38,354 nt of DNA from Bermanella sp047628755 (GCA_047628755.1 JBLHVV010000018.1:1-38354), one strand, 5' to 3'. Shown: positions 1 through 8,473, counted from the stretch's first letter. Made by a program: numbers and translations. The notes: generated from the sequence alone by a model not told the origin.

Positions 1-615
1 ATCACTCACTTTTGAGTTCCAAGCGACACCTATTGAAGTACCTAAAGCATCCGCTTCAGATACACTGCCATTTCCGTCATTGTCGTCTTCACCGCCACCA
101 CCTCCGCCGCCGCCGCCACCGCCACCGTCATCGTCATCTCGGTTTCCGCCATTACCTTTGGAACCGTTAAGCGAAATATCACTGTCTAAAGCCGCAACCG
201 CAACTGAAAAAGCAATGCTATTACTGCTTCCTAGGCGAAAATTTTTACTTAAGCCGATAAAAGGCCCTGCTGCGGAAAAATCCCAATTGTCGTTAGCGAT
301 ATCTTCACCAGTGGTCCCTGTATCCTTAATGCCTGAAAAAACAGAAAAACCACCACCCAGTGACTTACCCAGAGTAATGGTCATTTCTTTGCGATCTACA
401 TTGTCGTCAGAGCCTGAGAAAGCTTCAAAATCAAAAAACCAGCCTGATGAGTTATAAAGGCTGATGCCGCCAGACACCGTTACAAAAGAAGCCTCCAACC
501 ATTCGGTTGAATAGTCCATTGCGCCAACAGATACCTTAGGTGAAACAAACCATTCAGCCTGAGTGAACGAGCCCACGCTCAACAGCCCTATGAATAAAAT
601 ACCTTTGTACGTCAT
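1..615 (-). CDS. Outer-membrane beta-barrel protein, N-terminal 205 residues (partial)
   Basis: The frame is open without a stop from an ATG at 615 to the window edge, so the 3' end of the gene lies outside. Residues 1-20 (MTYKGILFIG...SFTQA) look like a signal peptide, and the mature protein would start at EWFVSP. The rest alternates aromatic and polar residues in short strands separated by Gly/Asn/Asp turns (for example GWFFDFEAFSG and AAGPFIGLSKNF), as in outer-membrane porin-like barrels. At about residues 160-180 there is a low-complexity insert: four acidic residues, twelve consecutive glycines (164-175), then another acidic stretch, probably an exposed loop. A ribosome-binding AAGGA lies about 7 nt before the ATG. 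No specific family is recognised; the function is unknown. The gene is divergent from the next gene. Confidence 0.72.
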   Translation of the reverse strand, partial: MTYKGILFIGLLSVGSFTQAEWFVSPKVSVGAMDYSTEWLEASFVTVSGGISLYNSSGWFFDFEAFSGSDDNVDRKEMTITLGKSLGGGFSVFSGIKDTGTTGEDIANDNWDFSAAGPFIGLSKNFRLGSSNSIAFSVAVAALDSDISLNGSKGNGGNRDDDDGGGGGGGGGGGGEDDNDGNGSVSEADALGTSIGVAWNSKVSD

Positions 616-651
616 ACTTTGTCCTTAAATTAGTTAGCAGCTTTAGTTCTA

Positions 652-680
652 AACTTAGAGTTACATAGACCATCTGTCAA
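652..680 (-). promoter_or_regulatory. Candidate sigma70 promoter for the outer-membrane protein gene
   Basis: Read on the minus strand there is a perfect -35 TTGACA (680-675), a 17-nt spacer and a weak -10 TAAGTT (657-652). The start would fall about 30-35 nt before the ATG at 615. This is sequence match only. Confidence 0.35.
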
Positions 681-847
681 AAAAGTCTGAGCATATCTCG
701 CTAATTCATCACCCACCAAAACTGACATTTATTAGCGAAAATAAAATTGTGGTCTAAAATTTTTAATTAAGAGGTTATTAAATATAATTTTCGATTAAAT
801 ATTCCTAAAACACATATTGATGCGTTATTTTAATACCGGTGAGTTAT

Positions 848-2098
848 ATGAAGTTCTCAGTACAAGGCCTCTTTTTGCCGCTAATAATGGTTACAGTGCT
901 AGCCCCTACAAGCTCTCATGCCGTGGTTACCCTAGAGTCAGTTCTTGATGCGCGTCGCGCCATTGTTCAGCACGATTCAAAACGCACCGAGACCATTGCA
1001 TTAAGCGAGCAGAATTCAGCCCGTATCAGCGGGCTAAATGACAAAATTTTTGAAATCGAAAAAAGCCTTCAAGAGATAAAACAAGATATCGAAAAAAATG
1101 AAAAAGGCATGTCTGAGTTCCCAGAAATGGTTGGTAACTTTCAACCTAAAATCACAGCACTGATCACCAGTAAAGCCAAACTACTAAACCAGCGAAAAAA
1201 AAATCAAAGCAATATTAAGCGCTTAAAAGTAGAGAACAACGAACTGACCACCAAGGCCAAGGAACACAAAATAAATTCTGACAAACAAAAAAAACGACTT
1301 GGAAATTTAAAACAATCGTATTTAGACAGGCAAGTCAGCAATACTATTAAACAGGCTGAGCAAGGCCAAACCATTATCGAAACGCAACAGTTAACTTGTT
1401 CATTTACTGATGTTTTTGGTCAGTACAAGGGCGACAAGAGTGCGTGTTCACGGCTTGCTGTAGAGCAAGCAAAACGTAACGCCGCCGAAAAGTACTCGCC
1501 CACCAACATTACCAGTGAAATTGAATCTCGAAATTTTGAAATCACTTCTGAAAGTAGTAGCCAATACTACTCTGTGGACGTGCTCATTATTAAAGAGTTC
1601 AAGGATGATACCTGGTTAAAAATGGAGGTTGATGCAGAGCGTTTTCGCGCTCAATTTAAAGGTGAAATTAAAATCACGCCTGCTTTCACCCTAAAAACAC
1701 GTCAAAAATTAATGAACCGCTTCGCGGTTCAGCTTGCCGGTGAGATTGGCCAAGTAGCGGCTATGGAAAAACGTAATACTATCTCCAGCGCACAGGATCG
1801 GATTGAACGAGAAGAGGAAGCCAATATTCAAGAACGAAAAGCAAGCCAAGAATATTTAGACCTTCGTCGCGAAATTGATGCGCTAAAAAATGCTAATAAC
1901 GCTCAGCAAGTTGAAGTACAGCTACAAGCCAGCGTCCAAGCTGAACACCAACGTAACCTAGATGAGCAAACTGAAGAATCGCGAATTAAAGCTGAAGTGC
2001 AGCGCCGTTTAAAAGCCGAAAGAAAACTGCTTGAAAAAGAAGCTAGGGCGATTGAAGAAAAAGAAGAAAGAGAAGTGTTTTTGCCACCTGTTTTTTAA
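848..2098 (+). CDS. Secreted coiled-coil protein with FlgT/LPP20-like middle domain
   Basis: 416 residues. I chose the ATG at 848 over the in-frame GTG at 839, because GGTGAG lies just before the ATG and the signal peptide then begins directly (about residues 1-25, ending SSHA). Residues about 45-175 and 305-410 are charged, heptad-like and rich in Lys/Glu/Gln, predicting long coiled coils. Between them (about 184-270) is a compact segment with C184 and C200 (a possible periplasmic disulfide), the helix SRLAVEQAKRNAAEK and the strands YYSVDVLIIKEF and TWLKMEVDAERF. This helix-strand pattern resembles the N-terminal domain of FlgT and LPP20-type proteins; the resemblance is judged by eye. It is followed 55 bp later by a second secreted protein of LPP20-like appearance, so the two may act together in the periplasm. 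No known gene symbol fits. Confidence 0.7.
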   Translation: MKFSVQGLFLPLIMVTVLAPTSSHAVVTLESVLDARRAIVQHDSKRTETIALSEQNSARISGLNDKIFEIEKSLQEIKQDIEKNEKGMSEFPEMVGNFQPKITALITSKAKLLNQRKKNQSNIKRLKVENNELTTKAKEHKINSDKQKKRLGNLKQSYLDRQVSNTIKQAEQGQTIIETQQLTCSFTDVFGQYKGDKSACSRLAVEQAKRNAAEKYSPTNITSEIESRNFEITSESSSQYYSVDVLIIKEFKDDTWLKMEVDAERFRAQFKGEIKITPAFTLKTRQKLMNRFAVQLAGEIGQVAAMEKRNTISSAQDRIEREEEANIQERKASQEYLDLRREIDALKNANNAQQVEVQLQASVQAEHQRNLDEQTEESRIKAEVQRRLKAERKLLEKEARAIEEKEEREVFLPPVF

Positions 2099-2153
2099 GG
2101 TTATAACCCTATATAAATCCATTCTTTATAACCGTGACAGGCCAAAAAACCAC

Positions 2154-2528
2154 ATGAAAATATTCGGTTTAATATTCGCTATACTGAGTTTTAATTGCTT
2201 CGCAGACATGCCCGACTGGGTATTAAGTCCTGAAAGTGCTGGCTTTCAATACGCTATTGTAGGTTCTGCTATGCCACAAAAGATGGGGAATCGCGCACAA
2301 TATAAAATGGCAGAATTTGCAGCTAAAAAAGAATATGCCACCAATAAGAGTGTCTATATAAACAGCCAACAAAAACAATATCGGGACACTGATGATCATG
2401 CTTATTTTGAGTCTAATTCAAGCCAGTATGTGGGTGAATTGATCCGTTTTTCCCATTTTTCAAAACAGAACGAATGGAAAGACCCAGAATCTGGTGAATT
2501 ATTTTTACTGTATGCTACAACTGATTAA
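2154..2528 (+). CDS. Small secreted LPP20-like protein
   Basis: 124 residues. The frame stays open upstream to 2031, but that part overlaps the preceding gene. The ATG at 2154 starts a convincing signal peptide (MKIFGLIFAILSFNCFA, cut before DMPDW), so I start there. The mature part begins PDWVLSPES, then YAIVGSAMPQ and the helix RAQYKMAEFAAKKEYA followed by a strand. This 'W-P, G-x-A, helix rich in A/K' layout is typical of LPP20/FlgP-type small envelope proteins. The Cys near the cleavage site is not in a good lipobox (SFNC), so a lipoprotein is unlikely. It is probably co-transcribed with the coiled-coil gene 55 bp upstream. The function is unknown. Confidence 0.65.
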   Translation: MKIFGLIFAILSFNCFADMPDWVLSPESAGFQYAIVGSAMPQKMGNRAQYKMAEFAAKKEYATNKSVYINSQQKQYRDTDDHAYFESNSSQYVGELIRFSHFSKQNEWKDPESGELFLLYATTD

Positions 2529-2592
2529 TTTCAACTGTCAATCCCAGATATAAAAAAGCTTTCTGAGAAACCATATTGATGAAGTGATGTAG

Positions 2593-2917
2593 TTAAGTCA
2601 TGTTGCATTTATTATATTTTTTGCCACTACCACATGGATAAGGATCATTATTAGCTTGCTCTTGCCGTGTGTCAGCTACCAAATATGCTGAGTATTGTTT
2701 GTATTTACCCTACCCTTATATCTAATTTTTACTCCCATAAATCTCGACTTACCATATAATTGTATTCGTTGACCTTTTACCATTAAGTTAATTTCATTAT
2801 CACTAAGATCGGTATTGGCTAAGCAGTAATCTGCTGATGGAATAAGATTTTCAAGATATGGTTTTCAAAATAATTTAAATTAGAAAAGTATTCAGCTAGT
2901 CTAGAGTTTTTCTCCAT
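2593..2917 (-). pseudogene. Remnant of a SEC-C-motif protein, broken by at least two frameshifts
   Basis: On the minus strand the 3' part reads QANNDPYPCGSGKKYNKCN and then a stop (2595-2593). That is a recognisable SEC-C zinc-binding motif (PCGSGKKYxxC) at a C-terminus, where it normally occurs. Upstream, protein-like sequence continues only by changing frame: KYKQYSAYLVADTR is joined by a frameshift near 2705 to a stretch with NEINLMVKGQRIQLYG and GVKIRYKGR, which is joined near 2860 to NSRLAEYFSNLNYFENH, with a possible start ATG at 2917. No single frame is open across the region, so this is a decayed gene. It occupies most of the long gap before xseA. Confidence 0.6.
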
Positions 2918-3160
2918 AACATTAAGCACAGCTTTTTAAGCAATAGAAATTCAGCTTACTAGATGCATCAACATCGATCGATTATGAGAGCGCACCCTGA
3001 GACTCGCCTTGTCCATTAGCATCGCCACAACCTAATGTATCGAAGGTCACACCAAAAGTTATCTAGATATTAGAGGACTAAAGCACGAAATTAGTATCGT
3101 TTTATTATCTCAGCCATTGTAAAATACTGTTAATTATTAAATTTAGGCATTGAAAGCTAT
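2918..3160. other. Non-coding gap before xseA
   Basis: I see no protein-like reading frame, tRNA-like fold or strong hairpin here. It presumably holds further decayed sequence from the SEC-C gene and the xseA promoter. AT-rich -10-like stretches exist near 3120-3135, but none has a convincing -35. Confidence 0.4.
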
Positions 3161-4510
3161 ATGCAAAAAACAGGCAATAAACCTACGGTTTTAAGTGTCA
3201 GCCAGCTAAACCGCCAAAGCAAAGAGCTACTAGAGACCTACTTACATAATGTGCAGGTAAGTGGTGAAATCAGTAACTTATCGCGTCCCGCCAGTGGCCA
3301 TTGGTACTTCACCTTAAAAGACCAGCGTGCACAAGTTCGCTGCGCTATGTTTAAAAGTCGTACCCAGTATTTAAAGTTTGTACCTAAAGAAGGTGAGCAG
3401 GTGCTTATTAACGCAACTGTAGGCTTATATGAGGCCCGTGGTGACTATCAACTGATTGTAAACGGTATGCAAAGCGCCGGTGAAGGTGCGCTAAAACTGG
3501 CGTTTGAGCAATTAAAAACTCGCCTATATGAAGAAGGTTTATTTAATCCCGATTATAAAAAGCCACTGCCTAAGCACCCTAGGCATTTGGGTGTGGTTAC
3601 CAGCCCTACAGGCGCTGCTATTAAAGATGTATTATCTGTATTAAAGCGACGCTTCCCAAACTTACCTATTTCTATTTACCCTACTCAGGTTCAAGGAGAC
3701 GCGGCAGCCGCTCAAATTGCACAGGCCATTGAACGGGCGAATAGGGACAAAATTTGCGATGTACTAATTGTTGGTCGTGGTGGTGGCTCGTTAGAAGACC
3801 TTTGGCCGTTTAACGAAGAAATTGTAGCCAGAGCTATATTTAACAGTCAGATACCCATTATTAGTGCGGTTGGCCACGAAGTTGACGTGTCTATTAGTGA
3901 TTATACCGCCGATTTACGCGCAGCCACGCCGTCGGCAGCAGCTGAGTTAGTTAGCCCTGATAGATTTGAGTGGCTTGGTCGCTTTGAAAACTTAGAGCGT
4001 TCTTTAACTCGGATTATGCAAAATCGCTTATCGCAGCAACGTTTTAACTTAGTCCAATTAGTGAAGCGCTTAAGACACCCTAAAGACAAGCTGCAAGAAA
4101 ATATGCAGCGTTTAGACATGGCTCAAATGCGGCTAAATAACAGCATACAACGTGAGCTGTTAAGCCAGCAGACCCGCCTTACTAGTCTAAGTCATCGCTT
4201 GCAAAGCAATAAACCTGACAAGCAGCTTGCGCAAATGAAGCAAGCTGTTCAGCAGTTGCAACAACGCATGCAGCACAGCTTGCAATTGCAATTACAAGAC
4301 TTTAAAAATAAGTTGGCTAGGCAAGCTGAAGTGCTAAATGCAGTAAGCCCACTTAGCACTTTAAGCCGTGGCTATGCCATTATAACCACTGGATCTGGTG
4401 AAGCTGTTAGAGCAAGCTCGCAAATTAAAATTGGCGATACTGTTACAGCACAGCTTCATGAAGGGGCGTTTAGCTGCTCGGTAGAAAAAATCTACAAAAC
4501 AAAATTATAA
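3161..4510 (+). CDS. xseA: Exodeoxyribonuclease VII large subunit
   Basis: 449 residues, close to the family norm. XseA with small XseB subunits forms exonuclease VII, which degrades single-stranded DNA into acid-soluble oligonucleotides. The N-terminal OB-fold nucleic-acid-binding domain is at about 10-105 (SVSQLNRQ, GEISNLSRPASGHWYFTLKD). The catalytic domain follows, with VVTSPTGAAIKDVL, the glycine-rich VGRGGGSLEDLWPFN, and SAVGHEVDVSISD, all hallmark XseA motifs. After that comes a long coiled-coil region (about 270-390, rich in Q/L/R) where XseB binds. The C-terminal LSRGYAI motif is present. xseB is not in the window. It is followed 35 bp later by an M23 peptidase gene on the same strand. 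Confidence 0.97.
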   Translation: MQKTGNKPTVLSVSQLNRQSKELLETYLHNVQVSGEISNLSRPASGHWYFTLKDQRAQVRCAMFKSRTQYLKFVPKEGEQVLINATVGLYEARGDYQLIVNGMQSAGEGALKLAFEQLKTRLYEEGLFNPDYKKPLPKHPRHLGVVTSPTGAAIKDVLSVLKRRFPNLPISIYPTQVQGDAAAAQIAQAIERANRDKICDVLIVGRGGGSLEDLWPFNEEIVARAIFNSQIPIISAVGHEVDVSISDYTADLRAATPSAAAELVSPDRFEWLGRFENLERSLTRIMQNRLSQQRFNLVQLVKRLRHPKDKLQENMQRLDMAQMRLNNSIQRELLSQQTRLTSLSHRLQSNKPDKQLAQMKQAVQQLQQRMQHSLQLQLQDFKNKLARQAEVLNAVSPLSTLSRGYAIITTGSGEAVRASSQIKIGDTVTAQLHEGAFSCSVEKIYKTKL

Positions 4511-4545
4511 TAGAATTAAAATTTGAAATAGGATGTTTAAACTAG

Positions 4546-5349
4546 ATGCTCAGATTAGCCGCACTTGTATTAATGCTAGCAACCGTCGTCTCTGTAAAAG
4601 CGGCCCTACCCATTAGTGCAGCCGTGCCTGGTGGCGTGGTGAGTATAAAACTATCAAAACCTTTAGCGTCTATTCCAAACGTTAGTTTTAATAAGCGCGC
4701 TGTTGCTGTAGTGGAACATAATGGTAGCTGGCATGCGGTTATTGGTTTGCCCTTGTCATTAAAACCTGGCAAACATTCATTTAATGCAGACGGGGAAAAA
4801 ATGCCCTTTCAAGTGACTGATAAACAATACCCTGAACAGCGGATCACGCTAAAAACTCGTAAGCACATTGATTTAAGTGCATCTGATCTTGACCGACATA
4901 GGGGAGAAAAAATTCAAGCTAGAAAAGCCTTTAAAACATTCGATGGTAAACGCATCCCCGACTTTGCTATGTTAAAACCTGTGGATGGGCCTTACTCAAG
5001 TCCATTTGGTCTAAAACGATTTTTTAACAACGAGCCCAGAAATCCCCATAGCGGACTGGATATTGCTGCCCCAACTGGCACACCCATCAAGGCACCTGCA
5101 GGTGGCAAAGTGGTATTAACAGGTAACTTTTTCTTTAATGGTAATGTGGTCTACGTCGACCACGGACAAGGTGTAATAAGCATGTTTTGTCATTTAAGTA
5201 AGATAGATGTGGCCGATGGCGACTTACTAAAAAAAGGGGATATACTAGGTAAAGTTGGTGCTACAGGTCGTGTAACAGGGCCACACTTGCACTGGTCATT
5301 GAGCCTTAACAATACTCGTATTGACCCTATGTTAATGTTAGAAAAATAG
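4546..5349 (+). CDS. M23-family metallopeptidase (LytM domain), secreted
   Basis: 267 residues with an N-terminal signal peptide (MLRLAALVLMLATVVSVKA). An N-terminal domain of about 100 residues precedes the peptidase domain (about 150-265). The zinc ligands and catalytic motifs are complete: HSGLDIAAP (H..D), then GPHLHWS (HxH). It is therefore predicted to be an active Zn peptidase that cuts peptidoglycan cross-bridges in the periplasm, rather than one of the degenerate LytM activators such as EnvC. It lies 35 bp after xseA, and its stop is 8 bp before the GTG of smrA, so the three are likely one transcription unit. Confidence 0.9.
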   Translation: MLRLAALVLMLATVVSVKAALPISAAVPGGVVSIKLSKPLASIPNVSFNKRAVAVVEHNGSWHAVIGLPLSLKPGKHSFNADGEKMPFQVTDKQYPEQRITLKTRKHIDLSASDLDRHRGEKIQARKAFKTFDGKRIPDFAMLKPVDGPYSSPFGLKRFFNNEPRNPHSGLDIAAPTGTPIKAPAGGKVVLTGNFFFNGNVVYVDHGQGVISMFCHLSKIDVADGDLLKKGDILGKVGATGRVTGPHLHWSLSLNNTRIDPMLMLEK

Positions 5350-5357
5350 AGAACTCC

Positions 5358-5927
5358 GTGGACGAATTTTCAGATTTTAAAGCCGCTATGAGCGGCGTTA
5401 CCCCTCTAAAGGTTGATAAAAAAGTAGACTTGGTTAAAAACAAGCAGTCCAGTGCGTCTATTGCACAGCGCAGACAGGATGCGACACAATCAACTGACTC
5501 GATAACAAATCACCTTAGCGACGACTATGTTCATATGGTTCAGCCTTACGATATCCTGTCTTATCGCCGTGATGGCCTGCAAGACGGTGTATTTAGAAAA
5601 TTTAGATTAGGAAAATATACTATTGATGCACGCTTAGACTTACATAAAAAAACTGTCAACCAGGCCAGAGCTGATATTTATGAATTTATAGGAGATGCCA
5701 CTAAATACGACCTACGTAACTTAATGATATTGCACGGTAAGGGCGAAAAAGAAACTACACCTGCATTATTAAAAAGCTGGGTTAACAAATGGCTACCACA
5801 AATGGAAGATGTATTGGCGTTTCATAGTTGTCAGCAAAGGCACGGCGGTACGGGGGCCGTTTACGTAATGCTTCGTAAAAGTGAAAAGCAAAAACAACAA
5901 ACACGTGATCAATTAGGCATTAAATAA
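5358..5927 (+). CDS. smrA: Smr-domain endonuclease SmrA
   Basis: 189 residues, GTG start at 5358, 8 bp after the upstream stop. The N-terminal third is polar and variable. The typical SmrA segment YRRDGLQDGVFRKFRLGKY leads into the Smr domain at about 85-175, with the LDLH motif (DARLDLHKKTV), the glycine-rich HGKGEK and the terminal HGGTGAVYVMLRK. Smr domains nick DNA or RNA and are related to the MutS2 C-terminus; SmrA's cellular role is not well defined. No key residue is missing by eye. The GTG start gives the only full-length product, since the next Met is about 17 codons in. Confidence 0.92.
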   Translation: MDEFSDFKAAMSGVTPLKVDKKVDLVKNKQSSASIAQRRQDATQSTDSITNHLSDDYVHMVQPYDILSYRRDGLQDGVFRKFRLGKYTIDARLDLHKKTVNQARADIYEFIGDATKYDLRNLMILHGKGEKETTPALLKSWVNKWLPQMEDVLAFHSCQQRHGGTGAVYVMLRKSEKQKQQTRDQLGIK

Positions 5928-6011
5928 TAACTATAAAATTAATTATTGGCGGCTGTTTAATTCAAGCCACTTTAGTACAATACCGTATCAGGATATAGAC
6001 AGAAGTTTACC

Positions 6012-6326
6012 GTGATCTTAATTTGTAATACCAGTGATATTTCAGACAATCAAAGCAAAGGCTTTAATATTAATAGCCAGCTGTTTTTTATTGTAAATAA
6101 ATATGGAAAATTTAACGCCTATAAAAATTCTTGTCCCCATCTAGGTATTCAGTTGGAGATGACACCAAATCAATTTTTAGATTCCACTCACAGCCTTATA
6201 CAGTGCTCTATGCATGGAGCATTATTTACTATTGAAAATGGTCTGTGCGTCAGCGGGCCTTGCTTAGATAGGTCCTTAGAATTAATCGATATCGTGGTTA
6301 AAGATAATTCTATTTATCTGTTATAA
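6012..6326 (+). CDS. Small Rieske [2Fe-2S] protein
   Basis: 104 residues, GTG start at 6012. Both Rieske ligand boxes are present: C41-P-H43-L-G and C65-S-M-H68-G, enough to hold a Rieske-type [2Fe-2S] cluster. There is no signal peptide or membrane segment, so this is a soluble cytoplasmic ferredoxin-like or NirD-like protein rather than a bc1 subunit. The partner oxygenase or reductase is not encoded nearby. It follows smrA by 84 bp on the same strand and converges with the truncated haemoglobin gene. The electron-transfer role is inferred from the domain alone. Confidence 0.85.
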   Translation: MILICNTSDISDNQSKGFNINSQLFFIVNKYGKFNAYKNSCPHLGIQLEMTPNQFLDSTHSLIQCSMHGALFTIENGLCVSGPCLDRSLELIDIVVKDNSIYLL

Positions 6327-6424
6327 AATTCCAAATCATATTTAGCTTACCTCTAAATAACTCCACTAAGCATGTGGTAGATAGCGCCGATACTCATGCT
6401 CTTTCATATAGAAATAGGTTCAGA

Positions 6425-6826
6425 CTAGTCAGCATTGCGACAGCGTTCAGCTGGCACACTTAATTGTGTAATCATGTAATTCTGAAAATCTTCTGGATAG
6501 TTTTGCTTGGTTAAGGCTTTAGCCATGCAATTTAGCCAAGCTTTTTTTTCTTCACTGCCAATTGTTAAATGACTATGAACCTGTGGAATAGAGATCGCAC
6601 CATATTTTTCTTTATATAGCCTTGGGCCACCAGTCCAGGCACATAAAAAGCGTGTTAGCTTGTCCCGTGATGTGTCTAAGTCTACGGGATGCATTTCACG
6701 TATTTTTTTAGATTCTTTTAATTCTGACATTATGTCGTAAAAGTCATCCACTAACTGTTTGATTCCTGCAAATTCGCCAGCCGCCTTATAGGTTGTATCT
6801 TCGCTACCATATTGTGTATTAGTCAT
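6425..6826 (-). CDS. Group II truncated haemoglobin
   Basis: 133 residues, a 2-on-2 globin. Recognisable elements are FYDIM (B helix), the CAWTGGPRLYKEKYG segment (E-F region, typical of group II/TrHbO), the proximal histidine in PQVHSHLTIG (H84 by alignment) and W97 in KKAWLNCMAKAL, the group II G8 tryptophan. Such proteins bind O2, NO or peroxide and are linked to stress or redox chemistry; the physiological role here is unknown. A good AAGGAA ribosome site precedes the ATG. A bidirectional-looking terminator separates it from der upstream, so it has its own promoter. Confidence 0.9.
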   Translation of the reverse strand: MTNTQYGSEDTTYKAAGEFAGIKQLVDDFYDIMSELKESKKIREMHPVDLDTSRDKLTRFLCAWTGGPRLYKEKYGAISIPQVHSHLTIGSEEKKAWLNCMAKALTKQNYPEDFQNYMITQLSVPAERCRNAD

Positions 6827-6874
6827 GATTGTTCCTTTCTCTTTCTAATAATTAGGTGGCTGTATAGTAGCTAT

Positions 6875-6901
6875 AAAAAAAGCGCTAAATGCGCTTTTTT
6901 T
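6875..6901 (-). terminator. Rho-independent terminator after der
   Basis: Perfect stem of seven A, GCGC, loop TAAAT, GCGC and seven T. It lies just past the der stop on the minus strand, ends in a T-run on either strand, and ends the long minus-strand operon. Confidence 0.85.
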
Positions 6902-6927
6902 ATTTAAACTTAAATCAAAAAAAATAA

Positions 6928-8388
6928 TTAATTATTTTTGTTATTTGATTTACGTTTTCGAGCAGCTACTTTTCCATGCTTGGCTGCACGAATGTCTTTA
7001 GTTTGCTTAACACGTTCTCCACGTTTGGATTTATTAAACAATCGATCTTCTTTCAAACCATCAAACGGGTTTTCACCAGACCTAAATTCAAAACGAATTG
7101 GGGTACCGCTGATATTCAATACACGACGGAAAGTATTTGCTAAATAGCGCTTATAGCTATCTGGTAACGACGTTACACGGTTACCATGAACGACTATAGT
7201 TGGAGGATTCATACCACCTTGGTGAGCGTAGCGTAACTTAGTACGTGCTGCACCAGACATAGGTGGCTGATGATCCATTACCGCATCTTCTAAAATTCGC
7301 GTCAGCTGGCTAGTGGACATATCTAAGTGAGCCGATGCATAGGCTTCGTCTACCGAATCATATAAGTGGCCAACACCTGTTCCATGCAAGGCTGAAATAA
7401 AGTGTGTATCGGCCCAGTCAGCAAAACTCAGACGACGTTCAAGTTCTTTTTTAACAAAATCTTTTTGATCAGAATCCATTCCATCCCATTTGTTAAGCGC
7501 TATTACCAAAGCTTTACCTGCATTCATAACAAAGCTAAGCATGGTTAAGTCTTGCTCTACAATACCATCGCGAGCATCGATAACCGCGATACAAACATTA
7601 CTGTCTTGTATGGCTTGTAGAGTTTTTACAATTGAGAATTTTTCTGACGCTTCAGAAATATTTTTACGTCTGCGCACACCGGCGGTATCAATCAAAACGT
7701 AATCTTTTTCATGGCGCTGGTAAGGAATATAAATACTGTCCATTGTGGTGCCAGGTTGATCGTAAACTACCACACGCTCTTCACCTAGCAGACGATTAAC
7801 CAAGGTAGACTTACCCACATTTGGTCGTCCTATTACAGCTAGTTTAACACCTTTAATTTTTTCGGCGGCTTCTGCATCTGGATCAATATGAAACCTTTCT
7901 GGTAGCTCGTTTAACACCTGTTCCATCAATATATTAATGCCGCGATTTTGCGTGGCAGCAATACTTAATACCTGGCCCATACCTAACTCATGAAAGTCTA
8001 AGGTGGCCATATCGGGATTTAGGCCGTCAATTTTATTTACCACAAGATAAATTGGTTTTTCTAATGTGCGTAAATGATTGGCGATCATTTGATCGGCACC
8101 CATTAGGCCTGCTCGACCATCTACTAAAAATAGCACGATGTCGGCTTCTTCCATGGCTTGAAAGCTTTGCTCAGCCATTTTTTCATCTAAGCCTTCTTCC
8201 ATGCCACTGATACCACCGGTATCAATTACAATATAGTCGCGCTCGCCTACTTTGCCCGCGCCGTATTTACGGTCGCGTGTTAGACCTGAAAGGTCTGCAA
8301 CCAAAGCATCACGGGTGCGAGTTAGGCGATTAAATAAAGTAGATTTGCCCACATTAGGACGGCCTACTAAAGCGATTACTGGATTCAT
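6928..8388 (-). CDS. der: Ribosome biogenesis GTPase Der (EngA)
   Basis: 486 residues with two tandem GTPase domains and a C-terminal KH-like domain, the Der signature. Domain 1 (about 1-165) has GRPNVGKSTLFN, DTGG and NKID. Domain 2 (about 178-350) has a second GRPNVGKSTLVN, DTAGVRRR and NKWD. The KH-like domain (about 355-440) is followed by a very basic tail (ending AAKHGKVAARKRKSNNKNN) that can contact rRNA. Der is needed for 50S subunit maturation. It is the last gene of the ispG-hisS-yfgM-bamB-der block and is followed by a terminator. Confidence 0.98.
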   Translation of the reverse strand: MNPVIALVGRPNVGKSTLFNRLTRTRDALVADLSGLTRDRKYGAGKVGERDYIVIDTGGISGMEEGLDEKMAEQSFQAMEEADIVLFLVDGRAGLMGADQMIANHLRTLEKPIYLVVNKIDGLNPDMATLDFHELGMGQVLSIAATQNRGINILMEQVLNELPERFHIDPDAEAAEKIKGVKLAVIGRPNVGKSTLVNRLLGEERVVVYDQPGTTMDSIYIPYQRHEKDYVLIDTAGVRRRKNISEASEKFSIVKTLQAIQDSNVCIAVIDARDGIVEQDLTMLSFVMNAGKALVIALNKWDGMDSDQKDFVKKELERRLSFADWADTHFISALHGTGVGHLYDSVDEAYASAHLDMSTSQLTRILEDAVMDHQPPMSGAARTKLRYAHQGGMNPPTIVVHGNRVTSLPDSYKRYLANTFRRVLNISGTPIRFEFRSGENPFDGLKEDRLFNKSKRGERVKQTKDIRAAKHGKVAARKRKSNNKNN

Positions 8389-8412
8389 TATATATTCTTT
8401 CTAAAAACAAAC

Positions 8413-8439
8413 ATGGGCCGTAACTCAGTTAAAGCCCAT
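8413..8439 (-). other. Inverted repeat between bamB and der
   Basis: ATGGGC (8413-8418) pairs with GCCCAT (8434-8439), and the loop itself contains TAACTCAGTTA, another short palindrome. On the minus strand it is followed by GTTTGTTTTTAG, so it could act as a leaky terminator or processing site tuning der relative to bamB. Confidence 0.4.
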
Positions 8440-8473
8440 AAAAAAATCACAACTACGTATTAGTGTAGTCGTA

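Noticed and set aside
80..457. Plus-strand frame with a run of twelve prolines
   Set aside because: It is the antisense of the Gly-rich loop of the minus-strand barrel gene, which has a signal peptide, ribosome site and coherent barrel sequence.
2031..2153. Longer N-terminus for the small LPP20-like protein
   Set aside because: The extension is out-of-frame translation of the end of the preceding gene, and the signal peptide begins at 2154.
3901..4119. Minus-strand frame inside xseA
   Set aside because: Shadow of xseA with no ribosome site or protein-like composition; the same holds for the other antisense frames inside conserved genes.
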